Position numbers and translations under genes: made by a program | Source: Glycine soja | Taxonomy: Eukaryota > Streptophyta > Magnoliopsida > Fabales > Fabaceae | Direction: 5' to 3' | Assembly (NCBI RefSeq): GCF_004193775.1 | Contig: NC_041012.1 | Coordinates: 8,701,223-8,765,222 of the forward strand | DNA length: 64,000 nucleotides | The notes under the pieces: generated by a model | The model's input: only the letters and a program-made list of their open reading frames with translations | Told to the model about the DNA's origin: nothing | The model's database searches: none | In this document: in pieces, positions 27,401 through 40,467 of the stretch | Layout of the letters: every line of letters starts with the position of its first letter | Position numbering within the stretch: position 1 is the stretch's first letter

Positions 27401-28743
27401 GATTTTTTTTAGATCAAAGATGGAGAAGGTTAATTGAATATCTAAAGTTTATATTTAATTATCATTATAACAATAAGCTCCTTACAATCTCAGCCTATAA
27501 AATGATTTCAAAGTTATGAGTCAATTGTGACAGGGAAAGACAATCCTTCCTTCATTCCAGAAACAGTTTCAATCTTTCTTTTGTTTGATTAAAAACTCAA
27601 TCAATGGACAATCAGTTCAAGTGATAAAAAAAAATCAGTTTTTTTGGATTAAAAAAATCAGTTTTGATTTCAAGTTAATATTTACATTACTTTTCTATAT
27701 TTGATTTAAATGAAACATATTGATAAGTGTTATAATTTTTTATAATTAAAAATTTAAACTAATATTTAATAATAATTTTATAGATAGATATCAGTGGGGA
27801 GAATTACTTTTATGATATAATACACATCCATAGATATCAAAAATTATTTTTATATAACAAAATTGTGTGTTTACTTTTTATAGTGAAATAACCTCTTTGG
27901 TACTTTCTTATTTCTTATTTAATCACTTGTGTTTCTATTTCTCTTTATATGTACCTTTTAAACTTGAGCATCAGAACAAATTAGTTTTTTCCTTAATTAA
28001 AAAAAATTATTTAACTTATTTTTGTTAATTAATATTGAAACTCCTTCAATCTACTTAAATATCACATTTTTAATATAAAAATTATTTAATTCTTTAATCA
28101 TTTCCTTAAAGTATTTTTTTAATAGACTACAAATATATTATGCAAAATGTCACCTTGATTCAATTTGGATGACAAAATTCTTCTTTTAATCATTTAAATA
28201 CTATTATATATTAAGACTTGAACTCGAGTCGAGATCAATTAAGTTGATACTACTCATGTTACTTAATTCACATGTATGTGATTCCTTAAACCAATTATTA
28301 ACAAAAACATAAATACTTCTTTTCCAATTCTCTCTTTCCAAAGTAGTAGATATTTCGTTCAATACATTTTTTAAAAAACAGTAACATATTTTTTTGTGTT
28401 ACTTCTCATTTTTTTTGTTATATGTTTACAAATTAAGCACAGAAAAAAGTGTTCACAATTTTATTATCTGTATAAAATTATTAAATATTAACGATCGTGG
28501 TTCTAGAAAACAGTGATTGTACACCAAAATAGAACATTTCCTTTATAATAATAGTACTTGCACAATTCTTACATTTACAATCCTATCCTATATATATACA
28601 TACAATCGTAGAGGTTAGTTTTTGTAATCAAACTCGAATGAAGTTGTCCAAAGTCCAAACTGGAAGAATTATCTCCTGCTTAGAGATTGACATTTGACAA
28701 TATGAAATAAAACAAACGGAATTTGTATACAAAAGAAAGAGAT
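24408..28743. other. 4.3 kb gene-free spacer
   Basis: The first 300-400 bp is the leader and promoter of the - strand calmodulin-binding-domain gene. Beyond that I recognise no gene. At 26100-26150 a cluster of TGGGCC/TGGGCT motifs occurs in otherwise AT-rich DNA. These are site II-like elements, but no associated reading frame was found. The stretch 26600-28500 is AT-rich and nondescript. About 28500-28743 is probably the 3' UTR of the - strand TPR-like gene. Confidence 0.5.
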
Positions 28744-31700
28744 TTATATTCCTTTCCGAACAGCAATAAGTAGTACGACAAAAATAGGAGAAACAAGAAA
28801 AAGAATATACGGCAAAACCTGATTCATTGCACTTTCTTGAACCGGGCCATCTCCTCCGGGATAGTTAGATTTATTTTCAACAAATGCATCAAAATAATTC
28901 TGGTAGTCTGAGTTCTTTAAATAAAATTGAGATCCTGTTGTCATCTTCATCATTTCCATAGCCTGCCAAGAGTTTGTAATTAGCCATGAATGCAAATAAA
29001 AAATAAAAAGAAATATATGCCTTCTTTTCCATGACCAGCTGGGGCAGACAAGTAATGTGGGGGCATAAACTAAATTTACGAATGATTGCTAAGTGCTAAG
29101 AATCCTACATGTGTCATTCGTGGGAAACATCATAGAGTAGAGTGCTTTAAACACTAGACAAAGTACAGTTCTTTTAAATTCAGCTTGCAGTGTTATTTAG
29201 CAAATCATTTTGCAGAAAGACCTAAAAAACATTGCCCACCAGAAATTACCTGAAAGCTGTACATGAACTGTCTTGCTTTCTTGCTTACTTTAGGATTTGG
29301 ATGAGATTTAAGCTTCTCATACATACCTCGAGCCTCATTGGACCTGTCAATCATCACAATATGTTTTTGATATCTTGAAAAAAGAAAAACAGGCCAATTC
29401 ATAATAAGCACCAGCACTTTCCAGTCTCATGCTGTAGTTGTTTAGAAGACAAAGTCCCAGTAACAAATGTAGAATCTAAATGTTTGCCAAGACTGCAGGG
29501 CTCGGCAATAAAAACATACAACCTATTTTCAACAGAAAACAAGGTCTCATCATCAAAACTAGCTGAGTTTCAGCATACTGCGGCGACAAGTATTTCATTG
29601 CCATAATTTGCCCACGGGTTTCAACTTCATCACTTTTGAACGGTTAAATTAGTTAAAGGCCGTCTAAAAAATTAGACTGAAACTTCACTATTAGCTAGTT
29701 ATGTCTTGTCCTTTGCATCAAGCAAAAAAAATGACAATAAAATGCTGATGGTGACTGTGACTTAAATTTGACCTCTTCAATGGCAAAGATACCCAACTCC
29801 AGAATGAGCTTCAACAAAGCCTGAGCCATCTTAGTGAGGGGAAATCAATGCTTTAATTAGAGTTGAATTCTGGAGTCAGATCCTGTATTCCCAACATAAT
29901 CTATTTTGGGGTGGGGGAGGTGAGAAGTCCATTGTCATCATTTTGAATCAAAAGCCTCAACTATAGAATATGATTGGGTGATGACATCATCGAGAAATGA
30001 AGATAAATTTCTGTCAAGGGCCCAAATTTCTGAATTGGCCGTGATAAGGATAACAATATTAGAGACAGCTAGGCAATACAAGATAAACCAATTTGAATCT
30101 AACACCACACCATAATATGATTTGTTTTCTAAACTACTTAGTTGTTTATCCTTTTAAGTTAAACTAACAGCATTATACAAAACACATAATTTTGAATCAA
30201 AAACAGTTATCAACATGATCACAACACAGCTGAATGAACAACCAAGCATATGCATATTTAATATTAGGATGTGTCATCAATTCTATGTAGAACACAATCT
30301 GGTAGTTTCCTTGAGAAGTTCAGATATGTCATGAAGTTTCTGAACATACCTACTGAGGGAGTCTTGACAAATCGACCACTGCAAAGCAGCTAATCCATGA
30401 AGCTCACTCTGCACAGACATGATTAATCTCATGCATATATTCCTCCAAATATATATTTTTTCTCTAGTTTCCCTGCTAGAGTATATGTCATTACATTTAA
30501 AAGTTCAAAAATTAGATACAATGCTAAGCTCAATTAAAGTAGAAAAAAGGGGCATCTTCCGCTGGTCCTTGTATTCACCTTCAATTCATTAAGCAAGACT
30601 TTAGTTCGCTTTCAGAGACATGATATTAGCTTTTTTATGGAAAAGATAGATATTTTTTTTTTCAAGTCTGGTAAGTATTTTTATTTAAAACATTTACCTG
30701 GAAGGTTAATTTATCCATAACCTTCTCATAGTAGGGCAATGCTTCCTTCAGCTTTCCCACATTCATTAATAAGTCACCATCCTTCAATGCCTATAAATAT
30801 CATATGCAATTTAGAGATTATATTGTGCTTGGATTTTTAAGCAACAAACAAACAACTAAAGAAGAGACAAATAACTAATTAAATTTTAAAAAAAAAAAAC
30901 CATCTGAATTCTGAAGTAAAAGCATTTGGAAGTTAGATGTCCTAGCTAATTTTCATAAATTTCATGTTTGTCTCATATTTCCACCCACCCTCCTGCTCCA
31001 AATTGTCAATTGCAGCTCTGAACTGGCGGCTTTATTGCTATAACCAATGAAGATTGAATTTATTAAGTAGGAGGAAAGTTGCAGTTCTATTACAAATCTA
31101 AGAGACTATTATTGTGTCCATCAAATTAAGGTTAAATCAATTCAATTTCAAATTGGCATTTAGATGTTGCTTGATTAATTGATTTGATATGGACAAGCAA
31201 AAAGGACTAAAAAAGTTTGTTTACTTAAAAGCATCAGCTTTGAAATTATAGTTTTCTTGTGAATACAATTGCTTGAGATGAAAACCATTAAAAGGCTCTA
31301 GGCTCCAAATTTAGTTTATGACCACTTCTTGTATCTTGAACATTTCAGGAAGAACAGATAAGTTGAATGTCAATCTATCATATTCTATCAAACCAAGTCA
31401 TTTCCTTCATTTGAGTAAACCAAGAAAGCAGAGCAGCTTGAGCCATCATTTTTTTTTCTATTGGTCATAACCATGAAAGTTAATGAATACAACAACCAAT
31501 AACTACGATAGAAAAAACGCCCAACAATGTGCATTAAAAGGAAAGAATGCCAGTAATATTTGGATATCACTAAATATGCTTACCTCCTCGCACTCAGATT
31601 TCAGCTTTGGATCAACATTCAATCCAGTTTTCTTCTTGTAGGCAGCAAGTAGCTGCTTTGTGCGTGCTTCTTTAACAGCTTTTTCTTCTTTGGTCTCTAG

Positions 31701-33544
31701 AACCTCTCCTGGACGTATAACTCTTCCACCACCAAACTGAAAAGGCCCCAAAGGAAAATGTAAAGAGTGGACTACTAAGTTGTTTTCATTCGGCAGGACA
31801 ATTTGACAAACACTAAATGCCATACTGTTTTTGAAATATTGCCAGGTCTAGGAAAGACACCCCAGGTAGAAACTTTTGGCTTGTAAAGTTCAGCCTCGTC
31901 TTCCTTATTAGTTTGTTCAGGTTCTGGAGTCGTTGCATCATCAAACTTGCTTGTATCTCCAATAATAAGCTCCACCTCAGGCAAGTCACCATCAAAGTAA
32001 GGTTCTGAAATAGGAACCAATCCAGGTGGCAATCCCCTAGTCATCTTCTTATCTGCAAAGTCAAGCCCTGCAAAATCCATCCTTGAAACTGAAAGTTCTC
32101 CCTTCTTACCAACCTTATTTTTTCCTGAACTCCTCTCACTCACTCCCAGGGATCCTAGAAATGAATTCAGACATCCATTTTAGAACAAAATGCATATTGA
32201 AGGACACACACATACCTTCTCCTTATGCATATTAAAGAAACATCGATGTAAGTCCAAGTGAGATGAAAGATTTCAACAAATTTGAAGTGTATAAGTTGAT
32301 TTTCACTTCGGGGGAAAACTCAGTTCGTTATACCTTCTCGTTATGCATATTGAAGTTTATGGGTTATTTGTTTAAACTTATAATAAGTAATTTTACTAGG
32401 TTAATTAAGTTTTTATTCTCTCAACTTTTTTATATTCCAATTTTTAAAGTTGTTTTTACAAGTTTAGTCATCCATTCATTTTTTCATCAGCATTTTTGCA
32501 TCAACATTTTTAGTTCCTCAAATATTTTTTTGTTTACTTTTAGTCTCTCATTTATTTTTATTGCCTAACTTTATTTCTTATTTTGTTCATTTTTAGTCCC
32601 TTATTTTTATATATTATGAACTAATTGTGAGAAATAAAAAAATAAACAACTAAAAATAGACAAAAAAATTAAAGGAATGAAAGTACTGAAAGAAAATTAA
32701 TAAAAAAAACTAAAAGTTGTTAAATAAATAAAGCGAGTAAAAATTAGAATATGAAAAGGTTGAAATACTAAAAACTTAATTAAGCCTAAGTTAACCAATT
32801 TTTTAAAACAAGTGTTTTTTAAAATAACAAATAGGAATTTGTTTCTCAACATACAAAAAAAAACTGTTTTTTTAGCATAACAGTTTAGACAAATAGACCA
32901 AAAAAAATATTTATTTTATCAAAATAAATCTTTTTTGATAAATAAACTGATCATATATTCCGGACTGTTTGGGTAAATTTATTTAAAATTATTTATAAGA
33001 AAAAAGAATGAGATGAATTTCTCTGTGAGATCGATCAACTCATGATTACCTAATTCGTAATGTGTCTCATAACTTCTATAAAAGAGGAGAGAAGATCTTT
33101 ATTCTATTACATGAATAAAGCCCACGAATGAATTTACTCGCAACAACAACAATTATTATTACCTTGAGTTGTTTCAGTAACAGCTGCAACGGCTTTATTC
33201 TGCTTGTACTTTTTGGCCTTCTCGATTGCAATCTTCACAGAATCTGGCAAATCCTTTGGGGTCTCATCACCAACGTTTCTCTCTTCAGCCGAATTTTCAT
33301 CATTATTATAATCAGCTTTATACGCGTTGGCCTTGCTAAACGCCAACTCCACGGGATCAACGGGTGCGGCGGGCTCTGGAGCGTCGGGGGAGGCGGGCTC
33401 AGAAGATTCAGCATTGTCTGGGCCCACGGCCCAAAAGAGCAGCTTGGCGGGCTTGTACGTTGTTGAAGGCGGCGGGCCTGCTGCGAGTTTTGCCGGGGAC
33501 ACGACGCGCAATGAAGAGAACCATGGAGGCTGTAAACAAGCCAT
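28744..33544 (-). CDS. Predicted plastid-targeted TPR-like protein with C-terminal membrane anchor
   Basis: Seven exons on the - strand (33544-33163, 32154-31826, 31736-31584, 30790-30698, 30408-30350, 29343-29250 and 28962-28744) join in frame to 442 residues. The N-terminus (MACLQPPWFSSLRVVSPAKL) is Ser/Pro-rich with few acidic residues, like a chloroplast transit peptide. A variable Pro/Ala/Glu-rich region follows. A conserved block in exons 2 and 3 contains DFADKKMTRGLPPGLVPISE and FGGGRVIRPGEVLETKEEK. Residues about 289-370 are helical and look like one or two TPR units (ALKDGDLLMNVGKLKEALPYYEKV, LAALQWSICQDSL, ARGMYEKLKSHPNPKVSKKA). The C-terminus has one hydrophobic helix (about 419-438, LPYILFLVSPIFVVLLIAV) before a short basic tail. 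I do not recognise a named function. Transit peptide, TPR fold and membrane anchoring are inferences. A MITE lies in intron 1. Confidence 0.8.
32400..32789. mobile_element. MITE with inverted ends in intron 1 of the TPR-like gene
   Basis: The left end at about 32400-32445 (TTAATTAAGTTTTTATT...TCAACTTTTTTATATTCC) is complementary to the right end at about 32740-32789. Related TAGTC/GACTA-type tracts are arranged symmetrically inside. The element is about 390 bp long, has no coding capacity and sits wholly within an intron. Target-site duplication was not resolved. Confidence 0.55.
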
Positions 33545-35700
33545 GTGTGAGCGAGAGAAAGAGAGAACAATCAGCAGCGAGTATGTGTCGCAGTGTTTGC
33601 AACGTAGAGTAATCCAGACATTCAGTTTCTTCTGGTTCTTATCCTGTTCTTACTTGTTAGTTAGATAAGGCAAAGCAAACCAACAATTTTTCTAAAATTT
33701 TTATTCAGCTTAACTACATTATTTTTTAATTTCAATTTAGTGTTTTTAATTTTTATTTTTGTAAAAAAAATATTTTAGTCTTTATAAAAAATATTTTTAT
33801 TTTATTTTTCATCTTGAAATATTTTAAATAATATTTAATTAATAAAAAAATATATAAATTAAAATAAAAAAAATGTTAAATTCGAAGAACGAAAAAATAT
33901 TTTATTTTTTTATTTTTTATTTTATCAAGTTTATTAATTCCTCATTTTAATTTTTTTCACAATTTTAAAATACATATTGTTTAATACTAGTAGTGTTTTT
34001 ATCTATAATTACAATAATAATAAACCATAGTTTTTTATTTGTCGATAATGTAAAAACTTCAATATATGAATTTAACTCTCTTTTTTATTCATATTTCACA
34101 TAAATCTTAATTAAGCTATAATTATATAGGTAATGTTTGATGCACAATTATATTAACATATATCTATTAACGAAACTAGTTTAGTAGTTGTAAGAAAGTA
34201 AAATTACTTACAATTCAAATTAATGATTATTTAAGTGGACTTTCTTTATAGTCTCACAATATGTCATTGACATCCGGTTGATATTGGGGTAGTTTTTCCG
34301 TTCTACCGCTTTTATTCAATAAAAATATAAATAACTTTTTAAATATGTGTATGTTATTTTTTTTAGTTTTTTTATACAAAAATGATTTTAAGTATTAAAG
34401 AATTTATATTAATTTATAATTATATCTAAATGGATAAGGGTGGTGGAAGAGGTAGTGGGATTTCTCCCTATAACAAAAATTAGCAATTAATATTGATCAA
34501 TTAGACAAAAAAGATATTTGATTTATTTTATAGTTAAAATAGAAATAAATACAAATATAAATAAAGTGTGAAACTCATGTATAATTTCACATGTCATGAT
34601 ACATCATTTATTATATAACAAAAAATATTATATTTAAGATTATCCTAATTAAGACATGTATGATTATTATAAGTGGTAAAACTTCTCCTTTTTAAGTATT
34701 TGATATATTTACATGTTAAATACTCAAATTCAATATTATTGATTAAGTCTACAACAATTTCATATCAATTGAACTTTTTACTTAAATAAGCATTTTGAAA
34801 AGGTTAAGTTTGAAACCTTTTTCATAAGTGAATTAAGTGAGGTGAAGTCTTACTTATACTATGATATAGGCCCTTGATTGGTCTTTAAAAAGTTATATTT
34901 TTAAACGTGTCATGTGATTGTTGTCATATTTTCAATGTATTTTTTTTACATATCATGGTGCTAATAAAAAAATTATACTTATATTTTAAACATGTTACAG
35001 TGTAATATGCAGTATTAACTTATTTATATATTTGTTTTATAATATATATAACTAAAAGTTATTGACACAACTAATTTAACATTTAAGATTTTTAACAAAA
35101 ATTCAAATACGATTATTAGCTTGGACATGAAATATTATCTACACAAAAAATATTAATGAGATGTACACAAATAATTATCTATTTTTTATTTCTTCATAAA
35201 CATTTTAATTTTTATGTTATTTCTTCATAAACTTAAAAATGTATATTTTATATTATATTTCTATTGTTTTCTTAAGGCATTATGTATGTTCTTGAAGACA
35301 TTCTAAAATTAATTTTTTTTATTGATTAAGTTCATTATTTTTTTCATATTTTTTCAATATATTGATATTAACCTACATTCTTCTTCAAATATGTTTTCTA
35401 TTTTTAATTTTTATTGTATTTTTATTTATATCTATATTTATAAATTTAATTTAATCAACTATTATAGTATTTTACAGGCTCCTATTTGGAAATGGGCTTT
35501 TATTATTGGATCTGAACACTGACTCGGGCCAACCCAACAACAAAGGGTTTTTTATTATAAAAATGAAAAATAAAAAGGTTAGGGTTTTTGCAGGCTCGTT
35601 TATATAAAAGGGAGTCCTTATCTTCTCGCATTGTTTTAGGTTTTCTTAGATAGAGTTGTTACCATTTGCTCCCAGTACAGAGCTTAACCGAGCTTCACAA
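33545..35700. other. Divergent promoter region between the TPR-like gene and BTF3 copy 1
   Basis: About 33545-33700 is the leader and promoter of the TPR-like gene on the - strand. The stretch 33700-35480 is AT-rich with no recognised gene; much of it is duplicated at 39000-40460. From 35490 the BTF3 promoter begins. Confidence 0.6.
35525..35610 (+). promoter_or_regulatory. Core promoter of BTF3 copy 1 (GGGCC motif, telo box, TATA box)
   Basis: GGGCCAACCCAAC at 35526 is followed by GTTAGGGTTTTT at 35578-35589, the reverse complement of a plant telo box (AAACCCTAA). TATATAAAAG lies at 35601-35610. Telo boxes together with GGCC/site II elements mark promoters of plant ribosomal and translation genes. 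The transcript probably starts around 35635, and CTTCACAAAG/GTACC at 35701 is a leader donor site. Confidence 0.7.
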
Positions 35701-36940
35701 AGGTACCATCTTTATTGCTCTGCTATTCAATCACCAAATTTCATATCCCTTTCGTTGCACCTTGTTTGGGTTATGTTAATTATTGGTTACATCGGTTTCT
35801 CAACCATTTGGTTTTGACTTTCTTGTAATGTTTTGGTGATATGATGATTTCGAGTTCTATTTGATTATTTGTTTTCTGAATTTGGGTCCTTTCATTGGGA
35901 TAAATATACTGTTTCTCTCTTTCTTTATAGATGGGATTTTGGAAACGATTTTAGTTGCAATTGTTTTTTGGTTCATCAATTGGTTTTAGGGCTTCTATTT
36001 TGTCGAATCATATATATTTTTTTCCCATTGCAAATTTCAGCTTGGTGGGAAGTGTTGGAGATAAAAGTATGATGGCTGCTTTTAATTATTTTCTCATGTA
36101 AAAGACTGAAAGTTGTTGGATATTATATAAAATTATGATATGGAGTTAGAGTTGCCAATTCAATATAGTATTGTCTGTATGATGTAAGACGTTGTAGTTA
36201 TCTTTTCTAGAATATGGATTTAGTGCAACACACGTGTGGGCCTTAGTTAACTCAGTGTTGTCACCCTGTTAACTTTTCACATTGCCTCCAAGGATGAACA
36301 AAAATAAAACTTTCGTTCTTCTGAGCTGTTTCCATGCGGAAAAATATTGGAGACCTGAACTGAGGAGGCCTTGTATAAGATCCTTCTGTATTATATATGC
36401 TACTTTGTTGATTTTTCTTCAGATTGATTGTTGCAATTTTATTTTATTAATGCATTTTCGTTTGATGTAAGATGTAGTACTTATCCTTTCTAAAATAGGG
36501 ATTTAGTGCAACACACATGGGCTTTATTTAACTCAGGGTTGTCACCTTGATATTGATATGATCTAGTGTAAAATTGTAGTTAAATTCACAGTGTCCAAGC
36601 CTAAGAGTTGAGTCCTGTTTTGATGGGTAGCACGGCATCTTTTCAAATCTAATTGTTTGGCTTCAATATGGAACAAGCAACATATAACTTCTCTGTTATG
36701 AATTTGCATGTGCATTTAAGTTTTGGTAGCCGACACTAAGAAAAGTCCATGTAAAATGACTTCTGCTGTTCAAGTAGCATGTATGTTATGTATCCTTCAA
36801 TTATACAATGTAGACTGATGGATTATTGGTCTTTTGTCATATATTTCCTCTCTAGTTTTATTACCATTAATTTTTGGATCTTTGGATGGTCCTAGTTGCT
36901 TATGGTGAAATTTATGTTTTTCTTCTTTGCCTTTACCCAG
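35701..36940 (+). other. Leader intron of BTF3 copy 1
   Basis: An intron of about 1.2 kb runs from the donor GGTACC near 35701 to the acceptor CTTTACCCAG ending at 36940, directly before the ATG. The same arrangement is present in copy 2, with clear homology along the intron. Long leader introns are common in plant translation genes and often raise expression, which is only an inference here. Confidence 0.7.
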
Positions 36941-38060
36941 ATGAATCGGGAAAAGTTGATGAAGATGGCCGGTTCGGTTAGAACTGGGGGAAAGGGTACC
37001 ATGAGAAGGTATATCTATACATTTAACCTGGGCTTTCAATGAAAAGTCAGTATTGCCAATATTAGATTTTAACTTGCTATGTTCTTCAAGATGCTTTGGT
37101 AAATCTTGTTTCATTGGATGTATCATCCTTAGTCTCATATGGATATATGATTTAGTTTAACTTTTCTCCCTCTCCTCCCTGGCTCCCCGCTTTTACACTC
37201 TGCACTTATTTGAGGGTTTGCAGTCAATTCGTTGGCTTTATTTTTTGTAATTAAACACAAAATGAATCTGTTGTGTTGAAAGTTCTCTTAATGTTTTGTC
37301 TTATGTTCGGTCTAGAAAGAAGAAGGCTGTCCACAAGACAACAACCACAGATGACAAAAGGCTTCAGAGCACCCTGAAGAGAATAGGGGTGAATGCCATC
37401 CCGGCTATTGAGGAGGTCAATATCTTTAAGGATGACGTAGTTATCCAGTTTCTAAATCCCAAAGGTAATATCAGTCCACAATATTTAGAACATATATATT
37501 TATATTTTTTAATATAATAGACTATATATTTCTTCAATTATATTAAGTTGGAAAATTTTGTTTCCAGTTCAAGCATCCATTGCTGCTAATACTTGGGTTG
37601 TCAGTGGTTCTCCACAAACAAAGAGTAAGCATCTATAACTTTCGTCTTCATTGTCATATGCCTTGCTCTAATTTTCTCTCTCGTAGCATTTCCAATTTTT
37701 TTTTACATGTTAATCTTCAGGTTTTACTAAATTAGCAATTGACATAATTTTTTTTCGTTTTACAGAGTTGCAAGATATACTCCCTAGCATTATCCACCAA
37801 TTAGGTATATATTTTGAATTTTATCGAAGTCATCTTTGGTGTTTCTCATGCCTCAGTTTAACATTTTTTATTATCAAAATACAGGACCAGATAACTTAGA
37901 AAACCTGAAGAAGCTAGCCGAGCAATTCCAGAAGCAGGCTCCTGAAGGAGCCGCCGGTTCAACCACAGCTCAAGAGGAGAATGATGATGACGATGTCCCG
38001 GAGCTTGTTCCAGGCCAGGATTTTGAGACAGCTGCTGAGGAGACCAAGGCTGCTTCTTAA
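36941..38060 (+). CDS. BTF3: BTF3, beta subunit of the nascent polypeptide-associated complex, copy 1
   Basis: NAC beta binds the ribosome near the exit tunnel and, with NAC alpha, shields nascent chains. Five coding exons (36941-37008, 37316-37464, 37568-37624, 37766-37804 and 37885-38060) give 162 residues, typical for plant BTF3. The N-terminus [20 protein letters not shown] plus the basic [10 protein letters not shown] holds the ribosome-binding region. The NAC domain follows (about 38-95: [20 protein letters not shown] to [19 protein letters not shown]). An acidic C-terminal tail ([15 protein letters not shown]) ends the protein. The ATG is the first after the leader intron and fits the family start. 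The gene is one of a tandem pair; the copies differ at only two residues by my reading (Met21/Val21 and an Ala/Thr in GA(A/T)GST). Confidence 0.95.
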
Positions 38061-38502
38061 GTGTTATTGTTACTGTGCCATCGCCATATATCTCCTGTGT
38101 TTTTATTTTTTTTCCCTTGATTTTCCTTTTTTTTAAAAGTATTTCAGGTGTTCGGTTCTCCCCTCATATACTCTAAACAGTTCAAATACTCTATTAAATA
38201 TGCTTTCTTTCATCTAACTAGGTATTCAGTTTTTGACCGCATCTGTCATCCACAACACCGTTTATTGGCATTATTTGCGGTTCGGTAGTTAATCTAAGGG
38301 GTAATCAATTCGAGACCTCTCACTAATTTGGCTTAGTTTGAAGTTAGTTTTGATGGATTTGAGTTCTAAACGAACGTGTTTTTAGTATGAGTTGGTGTTG
38401 TGATTTTGACCATCATAACCTATTTTGAAGTTGTAATTTAGTCCCTGAAATGTACACGGTTTCAAGTTTGTTTCTGAATTCAAATAAATTAAAAAAGTTC
38501 TC

Positions 38503-38544
38503 CCTTATTTTTTCCTGAACTCCTCTCACTCACTCCCAGGGATC
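38503..38544 (-). pseudogene. Fragment of exon 2 of the TPR-like gene
   Basis: About 42 bp here match the first part of exon 2 of the gene at 28744-33544 (bases 32113-32154), followed by about 170 bp of its intron 1. It marks the duplication junction. Nothing downstream on the - strand continues the gene, so the fragment cannot encode a protein. Confidence 0.85.
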
Positions 38545-40467
38545 CTAGAAATGAATTCAGACATCCATTTTAGCACAAAATGTATATTGAAGGGGACAAG
38601 CACATACCTTCTCGTTATGCATATTAAAGAAACATCAATGTAAGTCCAAGTGAGATGAAAGATTTCAACAAATTTAATAAAGTGTATAAGTTGATTTTTT
38701 AACTTCCTGGGGAAATTGGGTTCATTTTACCTTTTTAATTTATCCTTCAATTATTAGTGCTTATGAAGAAGATTATGTGGGCGGGGTCAGGTATCTTTTT
38801 CAAATGTGGGTATCCGGATGGATATTATAGTATCCTATTCAGATTTTATCCTCTCATCCCTAGTTGACTGCATATATAGTTTTTGTTTTTAACATAATGA
38901 TTTGTTTTTAAAAGAACGTTAATTGATACACAGTGGTTTTAATACTTGGGGATAAAAATGTCTTAAAAAATTTGGACATTAAATGGAATTATTTTTTATA
39001 ATAATAATATAAATACTTTTTTCTTAAATATTAAAAGTTATACAAACCACAATTTTTTATCTTTTGTTAGTTTTAAAAACTTTTTTATAGACTAGTATTT
39101 ATTAAATTCTTATTTATTTATATTTCTCATAAATCTTAACTAAGATAAAATTATATAAACAAAGCTTGGTGGACAATTCTTCTTATGGAGATCTACTACA
39201 ATATAGCCTGGTTGAGTAGTTGTAATGGGGTGAAATTGATTGCAATTTGAACTAATAATTCTTTAAGTGAACCTTTGTCTCTTTGTTCTATCACTTTTAC
39301 TCAACAAAAAAGTATAATTAATTTTCAAATGTGTATTTTATCTTTTTTTTTTTTAGTTTTTCTATTCATATAAATTGATCTCAAGTATTAAAGAGTTTGG
39401 CTTTGTAGTTGAATGAAAAAGGTGGAGGAAGGGGTTGAGTTCAAATTCCTGCCAGTAATAAAAACTATAAAATTAAACTGAACTAGACTCTTGATTTATT
39501 TTATAGTTTAAAATAGAAAGAAATGCAATTACAAATAATGTGTGGAGTTTGTGTATAACTTCAAACGTCATAATACATCTTTATATATTAAAAAAAAAGT
39601 AACATTCACTTGAGACAATTGTAATTAAACCTAATAAGACTATTATAAATGATAAAATTCTTCCTTTTAAATATTTAATACCTTTACATATTAAAATTTA
39701 AAACTCAAAATCATTGGTTAAGTGGAAACAATCCTATCACAATTGAACTTTTTACTTAAACAAACATTTTTTTCTTACATAAGTAAACTAAGTCAAATCA
39801 AGCCTTATGTAAACTATGATATAGATCTTATAAGTCTTTACAAAGTTGTATTTTTAAATGCGTCATGTGATTATTGTAACATTTTTAATGTATAATTTTT
39901 TAAATATCACCAAGCTAATAAAAAAATTATACTTATATTTTAAACATGTTCTAATGTCATATGTCTTAACTTATTTATATTTCATTTTTATTTTATAATG
40001 TGTATAATAAAAAATTATTGGTACAAGTAATTTAACATTTAGGATCCTTAACTAAGATTCCGGTACGATCTGTGGCTTGGACAAGGAGTCCTGATCACAA
40101 AAAAATACTAACGTGTTTTACATGAATCTTATACTGATTATCTATTTTTTCTTTCTCCATAACCTTAAAAATGTATATTTTCTATCTTTTTTCTATTGTT
40201 TTCTTAGGGCATTATATATGTTATTGAAAATTTAAATTATTTTTTATTGATTAAGTTCATTAAATTTTACATATTTTTTTCAATATACTCTTTAAAAATG
40301 TTTTACATCTTTTCATTTTTTTTGTATTTATGTCTATTAGTTATAAATTTTAATTTAATCAACTATTAAGGGCTTGCCACAGGCTCCTATTTGAAAATGG
40401 GCTTTTAATATTGGGTCAGAACTGTTTCAGGCCAACCCAACAAGTTAGGATTTTATTGGTAAAATGG

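Larger units (their letters stand above)
32113..38502. repeat. Segmental tandem duplication, unit 1 (about 6.39 kb)
   Basis: Unit 1 runs from inside exon 2 of the TPR-like gene through that gene's intron 1, exon 1 and promoter to the end of the first BTF3 gene. The sequence from 32113 (CCTTATTTTTTCCTGAAC) recurs at 38503, an offset of 6390 bp. The 3' flank of BTF3 copy 1 (about 38180-38500) matches the 3' flank of copy 2 (about 44600-44866). Upstream DNA around 34000-35600 matches 39000-40460. The unit is complete here; unit 2 has lost the part corresponding to exon 1 of the TPR-like gene. Confidence 0.8.

Noticed and set aside
39430..39460. tRNA-like GGTTGAGTTCAAATTCC motif
   Set aside because: It resembles a T-arm, but no acceptor stem, D-arm or anticodon arm could be placed around it.
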